From Mucor racemosus (lineage: Eukaryota; Mucoromycota; Mucoromycetes; Mucorales; Mucoraceae), in NCBI GenBank assembly GCA_027405735.1, contig JAPEHQ010000024.1, forward strand, positions 310,001 to 374,000: DNA of 64,000 nucleotides, written 5' to 3'. The position numbers and the translations under genes were made by a program. The notes under the pieces were generated by a model. The model saw only the letters and a list, made by a program, of their open reading frames with translations. It was not told the origin of the DNA and ran no database searches. Shown here piece after piece: positions 35,690 to 48,384 of the stretch; position 1 is the first letter of the stretch; the number at the start of each line of letters is the position of its first letter.

Positions 35690-36852
35690 CTTGGGGTATA
35701 CCTTAGATGCTATAAAATAGATACGAACTAATCACATTATTCTACCTGTTGCTAAATTTATTTTATATCTCACGAAATACTTGAAAATACGTAAAATTCA
35801 CTGCTTTTTTCTTAAAAACTGGGTCTCATTTTTCATCTCTGCTCAGCTTTTTTTCCTACTAAATAACACCAAGAAAAAATTATATGCCAATGTACCTGAG
35901 ATGTCCAGCTTTAATCCAAAAACGAGTATCCAAAAATATCCTATTTTTTGCAGTTGGTATTAATTTTTCAGTGCTAAGGTTTCAGATTTTTTACGCGTAT
36001 TTCACTGCTAAAGGATTGAAAACTTTGAGGCTTCATATCTCCAGAAAACATTAAGCTATACTAACACTTTTTAATAATGAAACTTACTTGTTTTAAAGTG
36101 CTCTATAACATATTTGAATATAAAAAAATCCAAGCACCTTTATTTTTTTTTCAGTTTTTTTAGCATTTCTATAGTAGGTTTCAAAATATTGGTTAAATTG
36201 AGAAACTTTTTTTTTGCATTCATGTCATCCAGCTCGTTGAGCTCTCTCAGATCCAATTTAGAGTTTTTCAAAATATTGATTTTTCGTGGAGATATCCTCA
36301 AAAATGTGTACAAAATGGTACCTCCATTTCTAGCTTCCACTTTCCCCTTGTATACCCTCATCCCAAATCCTGACTCTGAAAACAAATTGGACAAAAATCT
36401 TGTTTTCTCTACGAAAAATACAGCTAAAACATTTTGCAATAGCTCGATCGATAGATAATTTTTTTGCACATTATTGCAATTTATCATATATTAATTATGC
36501 TTATAAAAAGTGATGTGTATCTTCAAAAAACCTCCAAACTTTCAATAGCATTTTATGCAAAATTTAATGTGAAATGTTTGACTTATTTTTATTTGGATAG
36601 ATGCAGAATCCAAAACTATACAAAACCTATTTAATATGCTAGGTCGAGTTGCTTTGCAGTTCATGAACCATTAAACGATTTTGTTTTTTTGAATCATTTT
36701 TCATTCATTTCAACAAATAAATTTTGGAATCCCGTTGTGATAGATTTTAAGCTGTGATAAAAACTATTATTTTGGTTATCTCGATGAAAAATCAATGTTT
36801 TTTGCTAAAATAAAAAGTGCAGAGTAGCCACCAATTAGATCTATATTGTGAA
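35690..36852 (+). repeat. Dispersed repeat R2, copy B
   Basis: Aligns in the same orientation with 42600-43759 and inverted with 3185-4110. The homology to 42600-44520 continues past the LTR insertion, so this is the left part of a segmental duplication of about 2 kb. The minus-strand ORF at 36140-36487 keeps the shared R2 peptide (GFGMRVYKGK, LYTFLRISPRKINILK). No transposase is seen. Confidence 0.8.
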
Positions 36853-37381
36853 TGTTGTATTCCACCTACTAGTATCATACATTATCACCTTCTACAGTAT
36901 CAATACATCTTACAATCTATTGACTACGACATGTATTGAAGTGCAAGTCTTGATATCGGATATAAGAAACTCCTAGCGTACCAAGTTTAATCCAGTAATC
37001 ACCAAGATCGCTTGGACCTCAATTATGACACCACATTATTTCATCCCAGCAGTTAACCAATCAAGTAGTTATCAAATCAACATCCAAGCATATTTAGCGC
37101 AGCATTGAAACAACATAACTCACAAGCTCTGCAAGAACGGTTAAATTATGATTGATCCATTTCAATCCATAGATTACTATCAAACAGATCCAATAGTTCA
37201 ATAGTGCCTTAAATTACATCTCAGGATCTCAATGTCTAATCAATATAAAAGGCCATACTTTTACATCTAAATAAACGATATCTTGTTTTTATTATACAGT
37301 TGAAGAACTGATTAATTACTCATTCTTTTATAATTGTATTCTTTTTTAAGTAATATTTATCAATCCTGAAAATATACGACA
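36853..37381 (+). mobile_element. Solo LTR, family 1 (529 bp) with empty-site control
   Basis: Begins TGTTGTATTCCACC and ends AATATACGACA, flanked by the exact duplication GTGAA (36848-36852 and 37382-37386). In the sister duplication the same place (43755-43759) has GTGAA once and no insert, so the insertion came after the duplication. A TATA box (CAATATAAAAGGCC) and an AATAAA signal lie on the plus strand. Confidence 0.93.
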
Positions 37382-37636
37382 GTGAATACAGAAATTAAGC
37401 CCTGGATAATGAGTTTTAAGTTTCACAAAATAATAAACTAATATTTACAACTGCAGAAAACAAAGAAAAAAAACCCCATCCTTGTGAATATTGATCCAAT
37501 TAATCTCCAATTATACATGATGGTAGATTTAAATATATCCTGCATAAAGGTTTATATTTCTATTTTTACAAATCACTGTAAATTGAGAAAACCATCAGTA
37601 AAAGATGGTATTTCTGACCAATAAATCCACGTGTTG
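37382..37636 (+). repeat. Segment shared with 43755-44008
   Basis: About 250 bp nearly identical to the corresponding part of the second duplication copy. It links R2 to the inverted LTR and carries no ORF of note. Confidence 0.8.
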
Positions 37637-38179
37637 TGTCGTATATTTTCATGTTTGATAAATAATACTTAAAAAGAATACAATTAAAGGAGAATGAGTA
37701 ATGAATCAGTTTTTCAACAATTGTATAATAAAACAAGATATCGTTTATTTAGGTATAAAAGTATGGTCTTTTAGATTGATTTGACATTGAGGTCCTGAGA
37801 GCTGAGATGTAACATTTAAGGCACCACTGTTGAACCATTAGATCTGTTTGATAATAATCTATGGATGAAAATGGATCAATCCTCATTTAACCGTGCTTGA
37901 AGGGCTTATTATGAGTTGCCTTGTTTCAATTCTGCACTAAATGTGCTTGGATGTTGATTTGATAGCTAAGTGATTAATTAACCACTGAGATGAAATAATA
38001 TGGTGTCATAATTGAAGTCCAAGTGTTCTTGGTAATTACTGGATTAAACTTGGTACGCTAGGAGTCTCTTATATTTGATATCATGACTTTGCACTTCAAT
38101 ACATGTCGTAGTCAATAGATTGTAAGATGGATTGATACTGTAGAAGGTGATAACGTATGATACTAGGTGGAATACAACA
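37637..38179 (-). mobile_element. LTR family 1, inverted (543 bp)
   Basis: Starts TGTCGTATATTTTC and ends GGAATACAACA, the reverse complement of the 36853 LTR. It is present at the same junction in the other duplication copy (44009 onward), so it predates the duplication. With the younger LTR it forms a 530-bp inverted pair separated by 255 bp. The flanks TGTTG and AATTT are not a duplication. Confidence 0.85.
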
Positions 38180-38599
38180 AATTTCATGAAATATAGAAAC
38201 TCAACTATAACTTAAAATTACAAACAACGATTATAAATAATTGTATAAACTGAATTAGTAATTGCTGATCCCTTTCCCATCAGCTTTAAACTTTAAACCC
38301 AAGAAGATCAAATTACTGCATTAATAATCTGAATTAAACAAGTAATATAACTACCGCAATGATCCATCGAGTAGATGGATCGTGGCTTTATTTTATACCT
38401 CGAATAAACTTAGAAGAGTTATAAATCTATTTCCCGCCGCTTTTTTTATAATTACGTTTTTGTCAGTATCAAAAAACCAACAAGATAAAGTTGGTTGATT
38501 GACATAACGGATAATAAATGCAATGTCATTTATTAAATAGATGAATGTAAATGTATAAAGCAAAGCTTACTTTTGAAGGAAAGTATTAATTATTTTGAT
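38180..38599. other. AT-rich spacer
   Basis: No supported feature. Confidence 0.35.
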
Positions 38600-38807
38600 T
38601 AACATCAATAGATGCAAAAAGCATAGTTAAATGCAATCATTGCTACTAAATTGTCGTCTAATTTGATACGCAGAAAACTCTTGAAGCATTTATTCTTTTT
38701 TTTGGCAATACTACAAATCACAAATCATCGTTTAATATGACCGAATATTAGTGAATCAGAGAAAATACAATTTGTAAAAAACTGATAATCAATGTACATC
38801 GAGGCCA
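38600..38807 (+). repeat. Dispersed repeat R3, copy 3
   Basis: Aligns with 14660-14853 and in part with 24376-24496, ending AATGTACATCGAGG. Confidence 0.6.
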
Positions 38808-39072
38808 AGATTATTGATAAAAAGTGCATTCATTGTATAGTGGAAATCGCGACATTTTGATGGATAGAAATTACAGGACCAAAGTGTTGTATTTGCCCCA
38901 GAATTTTTAAAAGGGTTTAAAAGTATACTTGATAAAACTTTTTTTGATGTTAAATACTCACCATATGTTATTCGTATCATCTTGTTTTTTATTTGGTTGT
39001 TGTATTATTAAAAACCAAGCTTTTCATAGCTTATAACAATGACAATGGGATGTTTCTAATTTTAGATTGTGA

Positions 39073-39302
39073 TTTATCATAAGGTGGGCTGATGATGCGT
39101 TTGATATCACTACTGTAGATGGAACCATTCAATTTCGTAGGGTTTTGCCTATTATTTATGTTAAATCTCATTTCAAGCCCATATTGAACCTGACATCCAA
39201 ATGGAATTGAAATGGTATAAATACTTTTAGAATCCAGGAACTGATGGCTGCTGGCTTCCTTTTTGAACTTAATAATAAAGGCCCTACGTTCTCCGTGATA
39301 TA
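39073..39302 (+). pseudogene. Coding-like relic with one internal stop
   Basis: One frame reads like protein for about 75 codons (RWADDAFDITTVDGTIQFRR, then VLPIIYVKSHFKPILN). It meets a TGA and continues in frame with NTFRIQELMAAGFLFELNNK before a final stop. I do not recognise the family. It lies just left of repeat R1 and could be part of an older captured gene. Confidence 0.4.
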
Positions 39303-39434
39303 ATCACTTGTGGTCTTTATTTTATTTGTATTGCAAATAATCGTTATCTACATATAACTCTCAAATTTAATTTATGGAATTTGTTGAATGAAAAAACCGA
39401 GGAACCATTTGTAAGTAGTACTTAAGTTGGTTCT

Positions 39435-41679
39435 GATAATGCATTAAATAAATTCACCTGAGACTTGGGACTTGGGACAAAGAGGATAAAAAAGCGGCAA
39501 TAGGTTGTTCCAGTGATGGCCATGTTTATGTTTAAGATATTGGAGAGGTACGACTAAACCTCAATGTAAATCACCTCTAACGCAATGATTATAAGGTAGC
39601 ACTATATTATCATCAAATAGACTACCACACAATATTAACATGTATAAATATTTACAGTAATAAGCTTAAATCAACTGGGTACAGCATCATTAGTTCTTGA
39701 AAAAGTTCTCAAGTATTATGAAATCTCTTATTTTTAAGACTTACAAGGCTTATAAGCGGAATATTAATTTAGAAAATTATCCTTATCCGGATCATCAATT
39801 TTGACATTTTTTAAATTTTTTTTTCTGGTTTTGCAAATCTAGAGTTAATTATACTACCAATTATAAAAACAAAAAATATAAACTTATACAGCATTTAGCG
39901 CTCTATTTGCTCCATAAAAAACAACAAACATTTTTATTGCAAATTATTACATGAAAATCCTTTAATCAAAAAACCGTTTTTGGGACAAAAGTACAAATTT
40001 TCATTACTTAACATTTAATATTAAGCTTTTATAAAATATGTATTAGCTATGGCTACAATTTTTTCTCACAATGTTGTATATTTAAATGTTGATTTTGGTA
40101 TGAAAAATTGATTTTTCTGTTTTTTGACCGAAATCATGAGTGTTGGTAAGGATAAAATGAGTCCCGAAAATGTCCGCTACAAAAGCTGAATTTTCAGACC
40201 GTATGTGGTTAAATACAAGAAAAGTTAAAAAAGAGAAACGCTTTTTTATTTAAAACTTAGATATACCATAGTATAAGAGACCTAGCAATTTTATCTTGCT
40301 ATGCTCAATTACGGTGTCGTTCTACGGGCTTGCTTTTGCAATTTTTTAATGAATGTATGATATGATAGACGGGTTTTCTCGTAAAAAATGTATGTTTTTA
40401 TGATAACAGGTATTGCCTATTTTGTTTAATTTTTGATTCATGCGTTGTGATTCTGCGTTTACATTCGTTGAAATGAGCAAATTAACAGGGTTTTAATTGC
40501 GTTAAATAATGTAAAGCCTTGAAAGTTCTTTTCTACGTGTGTTGTTTCTCTCTTTTTGCTTTCATATTATTCTAATGATATATTCACCGTTTGATAAGGC
40601 ATATCAGACTATCAAGCTGGTATTCTTTTGTTTTATCTGAATACGCATTCTAACAACATAAAAACTAATGTTTTTAATATAGGTAGCAGTCTACAGTATA
40701 TTAGAAACTGATATTTTCATTTAACCGCATTCTAAGGTCAAATATCATTATTTACTACTGTAGTGTTGGACGTATTTCTTGATTACCAGATCAAATCGAA
40801 GGCAGTAATACTTACAGTATATCTACTCATCAATGAGAAGCTAGAACTGGCTACGAACCCATAAAACGTTCCAGAAAAGTGATAAAAGTTCAAATGATAG
40901 AGAAGCAAAAATAAAAAAAGAACAATATAATGTCTTGTATAACAGCCATAGTTATGATCGTAGCTATATGAGAAAACAAATATTTTTACAGCTGACAATC
41001 GTAAACTAAAATAATAAGTTTGAAGAAGGTTAATTTGCTTAAGTTTTATGTGGGATAAAGTAACGTATATAGTCTTAGATTTGGCTTGCATATAAATTTA
41101 AGCAGTAAGTGTTTTTTAAGTTTATGCTCGAGCAAAAACCATTGTTACTGTAAACATTGTAGCTATAAACATATTTACAAATGATAATAATCGTAAATAT
41201 ATTGGCTCTTGCATGTATTGCTCTACATCAACAACGTATTGAATTGTATTGTCTATAATCTATATCAATAAAAATAAATGTAATGTAAAAATCTAATTGA
41301 GTAAAGAATGCAATGGAATTTTGAGAACGACACGGTGCTCATGTAGAAACCAATTTGTGCCCATACGATCAGCTCATTATTATGCTCATGGTCAAATTTT
41401 ATTATTATTGTGCACAAATAGGGATAATGACATGCTTATGGGCCATTGTACTACTATTATTATGCACACATGGGATTAATGGCATTCATATGGACAGAAT
41501 CTATAATTCTGCATATTCAGGCTTAACGTTGTGCTCGTATGCAGTTTGCTTTGTTGTGCCCATGTGCATCTTGTTATCTTTTTAGTCATATTCAGTGGGC
41601 ACAACAGCTCAGTCTATAGTGTACAGCCCATCTGGGCACAACGAAATCATCTTGTGTAGCACAGGTCGGCCGTAGTGGT
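39435..41679 (+). repeat. Dispersed repeat R1, copy 2
   Basis: Same orientation and overall structure as 560-2704, including the WD40-like fragment near 39485-39550 (with stops) and the end GGCCGTAGTG. It lacks the family 4 LTR: the CATGT site near 41562 is single. The ORFs on it (40783-41091, 41297-41585) are not conserved between copies. Confidence 0.8.
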
Positions 41680-42599
41680 GATTAACTGCGCTTCTAGCCC
41701 GGCAAACACAAGTTCCGAAGAAAATGCAGTTTACACGAGTTTCGAACCCACAGCCTCTCCGTTTGAACTAACTGTAAAGCGCATAAGTTTAGCAACTAAG
41801 GCAAACGTTCCCTCTATGTTTGCTTTTTTTACTTGCTATCCTTCTACTTGTCTGTTATTTTGTTTTCTCGATTTGTGCAATATTGAGCAATTTGACCATC
41901 ATATTTTTTTTTCTTTTGGATATATTACTGTTATTTTTGGATATCAGCTGCAATTTGTTTTAGAAAAAAAAAACTTTATTTCTGATTAAGATATAAAGAA
42001 AATTCTGCTATTTTTGCCCTATATCACGTAATTATGCTAGGTACAATAATGCAAAAGCTAAATTTATTTCACTAGAAAATATAACTAAAGTTTCCAGTGA
42101 GCATATGATTAGTAAACACAAAACTGCGTTACGTATATATTATACAAAAATTCAATAGTAGATAAAACGTGTATTATACAATATACTGTAGTAACAAAAT
42201 TTTTATAATCTATAAAAGTTATAGTCCTCAATGTTAAAAATTCCAGATCTCGTCCGATGTCCACAGGAAAACAATATCTGTTAATACAGTATTATATATA
42301 ATAAAAAATGATTTTTAGATTTTTTCCATGTAGAAGCTAAACAATCACATTCTATGATATTTATGTACATATTTTTCTTACTAAGTAATCAATCAAAAAA
42401 TTATAATTTATTTTGTTTATTCTGTCCTTCACGACCTATTTTGACTTGCTGTAGTACACAAAAAAAAAACTACACTCGATAAGTTGAAATGAATTCTAAT
42501 ATTAAGTTTGAATTTTCAAAAAAAAAAATTTGATAGTTTCAATCTTCAAAATTGGAGTATGCCTTCTTTCAATAACTAACCTCATAATAAACATTTTTA
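41680..42599. other. AT-rich spacer
   Basis: The plus ORF at 41675-41989 begins in repeat R1 and has no domain. The reverse strand near 41700-41790 has a weak tRNA-like arm only. No gene is called. Confidence 0.35.
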
Positions 42600-43759
42600 A
42601 GATATACTTTAGACACTACTAAACAGGCATAAATTGTTCGCATTATGCTACCTATTCCTAAATTTATTTTATACCTCACAAAAGTCTCAAAAACGCGTAA
42701 AATTCACTGCTTTTTCCTTGAAAACTGGGTCTCATTTTTCATCCCTAATCTACTTTTTGTTTTCACTAAATAACACCAAGAAAAAGTTATATGCCAATGT
42801 ACCTGAGATGTTCCGCTTAAACTTAAAAATGAGTATTCAAAAATATCCTACTTTTTGCAGTTGCTATTGATTTTTCAGTGCTAAGGTTTCAAATTTTTAC
42901 GCGTATTTCAGTGCTAATGGATTGAAAACTTTGAGGCTTCATATCTCTAGAAAAAATTAAGCTATACTACCACTTTCTAATAATAAAACTTACTTGGTTT
43001 GAAGTGCTCTATAACATATTTTAATATAAAAAAATTCTGAGCGCCTTTATTTTTTTTCATTTTTTTGGCATTTCTATAGTAGGTTTCAAAATATTAATTA
43101 AATTAAGCAGCATTTTTTTTTTGCATTCATGTCATCAAGCTCGTTGAGCTCTCTCAAACCCAATTTAGAGTTTTTCAAAATATTGATTTTTCGTGGAGAT
43201 ATACTCAAAAATATGTACAAAAAGGTACCTCCATTTCTGGCGTCCATTTTTCCCTTGTATACCCTCATCCCAGCTTCTGAATTTCAAAAACATTTGGACA
43301 AAAATCTCGTTTTCTCTACAAAAAATGCAGCTAAAAGCTTAAATAATAGCTCGATCAATAGGTAATTTTGCTATAAATTATCTCCATTAGTTAAATTTAA
43401 AATGTGCTTAAAAAAAGTGTTCTGTATCGTCAAAAAACCTTCAAAATTTCAATTGCATTTTGCGCAAAATTTTACGTGAAACATTTTTTTAAATTTTATT
43501 TAGATGGATGCAAAATTTAAAACTGTACAAGAACTACTTAATATGCTAGGTCGACTTACTTTTCAGCTCATGAGCCATTAAACGATTTTGTTTTTTCCAT
43601 CATTTTTCGTCCATTTTTTTAAAATAAAATTTGGAACCCAGTTATCATAAACTGTAAGCTGTGATATCGACTATTATTTTGATTATCTCGATGAAAAATC
43701 GATATTTTTGGCTGAAACAAAAAATACAGAGTAGCAATCAATTAGATCTATATTGTGAA
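42600..43759 (+). repeat. Dispersed repeat R2, copy C
   Basis: Sister of 35690-36852, direct orientation, about 6.9 kb away. It continues into 43760-44520, which matches 37387-38179, without the younger LTR. Confidence 0.8.
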
Positions 43760-44008
43760 TACAGAAATTAAGCCCTGGATAATGAGTTTTAAGTTTTACA
43801 AAATAATAAACTAATATTTACAACTGCAGAAAACAAAGAAAAAAACCCCATCCTTGTGAATATTGATCCAATTAATCTCCAATTATACATGATGGTAAAT
43901 TTAAATATATCCTGCATAAAAGTTTATATTTCTATTTTTACAAATCATTGTAAACTGAGAAAACCATCAGCAAAACATGATATTTCTGTCCAATAAAACC
44001 ACCTGTTA

Positions 44009-44525
44009 TGTCGTATATTTTCATATTTGATAAATAATACTTAAAAAAAAGAATGCAATTGAAGGATAATGAGAATGAATCAGTTCTTTAACAACTGCAT
44101 AATAAAAACAAGATATCGTTTATTTAGATATAAAATTATGGCCTTTTATATTAATTTGACATTGAGATCCTAAGATGTAATTCAAGTCATTATTAAACCA
44201 TTAGATCTGTTTGATAGTAATCTATAGATTGAAATGGATCATTCATAATTTAACCATGCTTGCAGAGCTTGTGAGTTGCATTATTTCAATGTTGTACTAA
44301 ATATGCTTGGATGTTGATTTGATAGCTATTTGATTAACTAACCGCTGGGATAAAATAACATGGTGTCATAATTGAGGTCCACCAAACGTTCTTGTTAATT
44401 GCTGCTGCATATATTTAGTACGCTAGGAGTTTCTTATTTATAATATCCAATATCAAGACTTTGCGGTTCAATACATGTCTTAGTCAATAGATTGTAAGAT
44501 GTATTTATACTACAGAAGATGATGA
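44009..44525 (-). mobile_element. LTR family 1, inverted, end degraded
   Basis: Starts TGTCGTATATTTTC like the 37637 copy and aligns with it to about 44525, where the terminal GGAATACAACA is lost. Confidence 0.75.
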
Positions 44526-44615
44526 TAAATAATAAACTGACGGAAGCTACATATGTTTGGGCGTTATTCTTAAGCTTTTACATATTTCAATGTAAAAATA
44601 ATTAAAATAAGGAAG

Positions 44616-44888
44616 TGCAATGATCTGTAATTTTGGACTAACAACAAATGTGGATAATATGCTCGCATATATTATTCTTGTTATTATAAATTGGTGATCA
44701 CTGGGTTGATGAAGGTTGGTGTTCTTATTTTTAAATTAGATATTTATTAGTAAATAAATAAAAATAAAGGGAGTGTAATAAGACAGATAAATCTACAAGG
44801 GATCATGTTAATGATTTCCTTGTAGTACTTATATAAGGAACGAGGCAAGGTTTTTCATGAATGAAACTGAAATGTTTGACTCATTACA
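44616..44888 (-). mobile_element. Solo LTR, family 2 (273 bp), copy 2
   Basis: Starts TGCAATGA and ends TCATTACA. It is the inverted counterpart of 2798-3069, with its own exact 5-bp duplication GGAAG (44611-44615 and 44889-44893). Confidence 0.9.
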
Positions 44889-44893
44889 GGAAG

Positions 44894-45947
44894 GCTGAAT
44901 GCTGTCCTTATTAATGATTAAAACGGTCTATCATCTACTATAATTCACATTTCTGGAAGCCTTAGCTTCTAGAAGCTTTAAACTACTTTCAATATTAATA
45001 CGTGTTTTATTTTGTAAATTGTACCTTTAATTTGGTATATTACTATCTCAAAAACCATCAAAGTTGGTAAAAATACCAGCGATGAAAAATCAGGGATTTT
45101 TGCATTCTTCAACACTAAATATATATTATGTGGTGAACATGATTTTTGAGCTAAACGGTTGAATAATGGTAGCATTTTTAGCCACTCAATGATAGTATTT
45201 GGTCTCAGAAGTTGTATTATTTATGTAAACATTAACTAGAGAATAATCTAATTTATGTTGTTTCATATCAGTTTCCATTGACTACGTTGTGTATGAGGTA
45301 TATGGTATTCAAGGATAATAAAGCAAAAGAAAATTGTGATAGTTTATCAGCTTGACAACTATATCCAAGAACAGAAAAATCGTAATTATACATCATCATC
45401 TTTGGTATTGCTCCCAAAATATGAATAAAAAGCAAATACCAAACACTTTTTAAAACTTAATTGTTCTTTATGTGCATCTTGGATTCTCATGTATATATAA
45501 TATGTATTGAAATTACTTTTACATCGTTTTAGCTCTTAAACAAACAGTATACCATGAGTGGATTTAAGCAATTTTTATAAAAGTAATTTACAAAACAAAT
45601 TGAGAGATCAACATTGTCGTTTAGAAACTACTTTTTGTGATTCAGATAATTATAGCTCATAATACAAGTTTATTTACTCATCACAAATATGGCACTTTCA
45701 TGTCTGTATCTATGATAGCTAAAATGAATGATTTAATGGTACAGACAAACAGCTACAACAGTAATCTGAGGTTCAAAGTGCGACATGGTTTTGCAAAAAA
45801 AGTATCCTGCAACTCCTTTTTTGTTTAAAGAAATTAAAAAAGGCAAATTCTATCACTATATACAATAATGAAACTCCTTGATTGTTTTGTTTTTGTATTT
45901 CTCCTCCTTTCTGTTTCTTGTTATCACTTTAAAAAAAAAACAATAAA
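44894..45947. other. AT-rich region upstream of VAC8
   Basis: No supported gene. The last 60 bp are T/C-rich then A-rich, as in the leader of an expressed gene. Confidence 0.35.
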
Positions 45948-48384
45948 ATGGGAAATACCTGTAGTTCTTGCTGCTGTGGAAGTCAGTTTTCTTTTATGAT
46001 CAAATCATAAAATAGCATTAGTAGACTAACACTTGACGTTATTATTATTTATATAGAAAAAAACAAATCTGGTTTATATGAGCCTCTTTTACAGGAGAAC
46101 GAAAGAGAAGCTATTACAGAATTACTTCAATATCTTGAGAGTATATACATGCTTTGCCACACATCCATTATAAACAGTAAACTTATTTCAATTATATAGA
46201 CCGTAATAATACAAATTTTTTTGAAGGAGAGCCTCTTCGTGCACTTTCTACTCTAGCATATTCAGATAATGTTGATTTACAGAGATCGGCTGCTTTAGCT
46301 TTTGCAGAGATAACAGAAAAAGGTACTATGTATTACATATACATATTGCATGAAACTAAATTTCCATGTTTTTTTAGATGTGAGACAAGTAGGACGCGAA
46401 ACATTAGATCCTATTCTATTCTTATTGCAATCGCATGATGTTGAAGTTCAAAGGGCTTCTAGTGCAGCTCTCGGTAACTTGGCTGTCAATAGTAAATTAT
46501 TACATTTTGTATTCCCTTGAAAAAGAGGAAGAATTTATCTCCTCCCCCTTTATTAATTTGTATTTTTATATATAATTGTATAGCTGAAAATAAGTTGCTC
46601 ATCGTTAAATTGGGAGGATTAGACCAATTGATTCGACAAATGGGTAGTCCTAATGCAGAAGTACAATGTAATGCTGTAGGATGTATCACCAACTTGGCTA
46701 CACATGGTAAGCGTTTTTTTTTTGTTGATTTACTACTGGAATTTCCTTTTTAGTTAGATTTCGTTTTATCACTATAGACGAAAACAAATCCCGTATTGCA
46801 AATTCTGAGGCATTGCGTTTGTTGATTGATTTAGCAAGATCAAAAGATCAAAGAGTGCAAAGAAATGCAACAGGAGCATTACTGAATATGACACATACTC
46901 GTTAGTTTTACACGTTATATTATTAATTGCCACATTTATAAAAAAAGTAAATTTTTAGAGGAGAATCGAGAGCAATTAGTAAATGCAGGCGCTATACCAA
47001 TTCTTATTAGTCTATTGAGCTCTCATGATGCTGATGTTCAGTATTATTGTACAACAGCATTGAGTAATATAGCAGTCGACGGTTAGTAATTATTAACAAG
47101 AGTAAATTATTGAAATTACTAAACATTATTCAAGCTGTCAATCGAAAGAAGTTGGCCCAATCAGATTCTCGATTAGTACAATATCTCATTCAATTAATGG
47201 ACACAAAGAGCCTTAAAGTGCAATGTCAGGCAGCATTAGCATTAAGAAATCTTGCATCAGATGGTAAGAGAATCATCATTCCAAATAACATAGCATAACA
47301 AACAAACAAACATTTTATAACACCCCTGAATTTTTTTGTTTAGAGAAATATCAATTAGAAATTGTTCAATGTAGGGGCTTGCCACCACTACTTCGATTAC
47401 TCAAATCGTCATTTTTGCCATTGATTCTATCTTCTGTAGCTTGTATTCGTAATATTTCAATTCATCCAGCTAATGAATCACCTATTATTGATGAAGGTTT
47501 TGTAAATCCCTTGATCGAATTACTTTCGTATGATGATAATGAAGAAATTCAATGTCATGCTATCTCTACATTAAGAAATTTAGCTGCTAGCTCTGAACGT
47601 AATAAAAGAGCTATTGTCGAAGCAGGTGCTGTTGAGCGTATCAAACATCTGATAAAGCAAGTTCCTGTAAGTGTAAAAACGGAAATGACAGCTGCAATTG
47701 CTGTGTTGGCCCTTAGTGAAGAATTGAAACTTCGGTTATTGTATATGGGTGCTCTGGAGATATTAGTACCCATGACACAATATGACCACATTGAAGTTCA
47801 AGGGAATGCTGCTGCTGCTATTGGAAATCTCAGTTCTAAAGGTAATGTGTATTTAGATGTAAAAAAAAACCGGAAAGGAAAATACTGATGAATAATAAAT
47901 GTATAGTCAAAGATTATACACCTTTTATTAACGCTTGGGATACACCTGATGGAGGATTAAACAAGTATTTAAGCATGTTTACGAGCGAGAAAAGCAGCGT
48001 TGCATTTCAGCACATTGGTGTTTGGACAATTGAACAATTCGCAGAAGGAGGATGTAAGTAGTTCTACTTGTTATTATAGCTTTTAATCAAATTACTTTCT
48101 TTTCAGGCCCTGAGTTGATGGCTAAAATTATTAGCTCTCAAGAAATTGTTGAATCGATTACTCGTATAGCTAATAGCACAAGATCAGCAAACCAAGGAAA
48201 TGTAGTAGATGCAATCAACAGCAACAAAGCCATGACAACTACTGAAGATTATAGTGAAGGAGATATCCACGCTTTAGGTAAAAGAGTACTAAATACGTTA
48301 CAAGAATTTCAAACTACCTCACGTTCCAATACAACTGTGGCCACAGAAGAAAATAAAAAATCATCTGGTCATAAGCAGCGATAA
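45948..48384 (+). CDS. VAC8: Vac8 armadillo-repeat vacuolar protein
   Basis: Eleven exons: 45948-45981, 46057-46140, 46200-46322, 46378-46491, 46584-46706, 46778-46900, 46959-47081, 47135-47263, 47344-47841, 47907-48053 and 48107-48384, giving 591 residues (yeast Vac8 is 578). All ten introns are phase 1. The start [11 protein letters not shown] has Gly2 for myristoylation and a cysteine cluster for palmitoylation, which anchor the protein to the vacuole membrane. The rest is a row of ARM repeats with the Vac8 hallmarks [59 protein letters not shown] and [12 protein letters not shown]. In yeast it acts in vacuole inheritance, nucleus-vacuole junctions and Cvt/autophagy. The C-terminus after residue about 540 is polar and variable. 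It is convergent with DIC1. Confidence 0.97.

Noticed and set aside
36140..36487. 115-residue minus ORF in R2
   Set aside because: Lies in a dispersed repeat, partly shared with other copies but without start, domain or splice context. Kept only as a finding.
37382..37636. Possible short internal domain between two LTRs
   Set aside because: The LTRs are in opposite orientation and the same 255 bp exists in the other duplication copy without the younger LTR. It is not an internal retroelement region.
40783..41091. 102-residue minus ORF
   Set aside because: It is in repeat R1 and the corresponding frame in copy 1 (1615-1845) is shorter and different.
41690..41800. tRNA-like arm on the minus strand (GGGTTCGAAACTC)
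   Set aside because: The T-arm pairs poorly and I could not build acceptor, D and anticodon stems.
41675..41989. 104-residue plus ORF with Ser/Thr start
   Set aside because: It starts in the R1 terminus and its second half is hydrophobic AT-rich translation. No homologue known to me.
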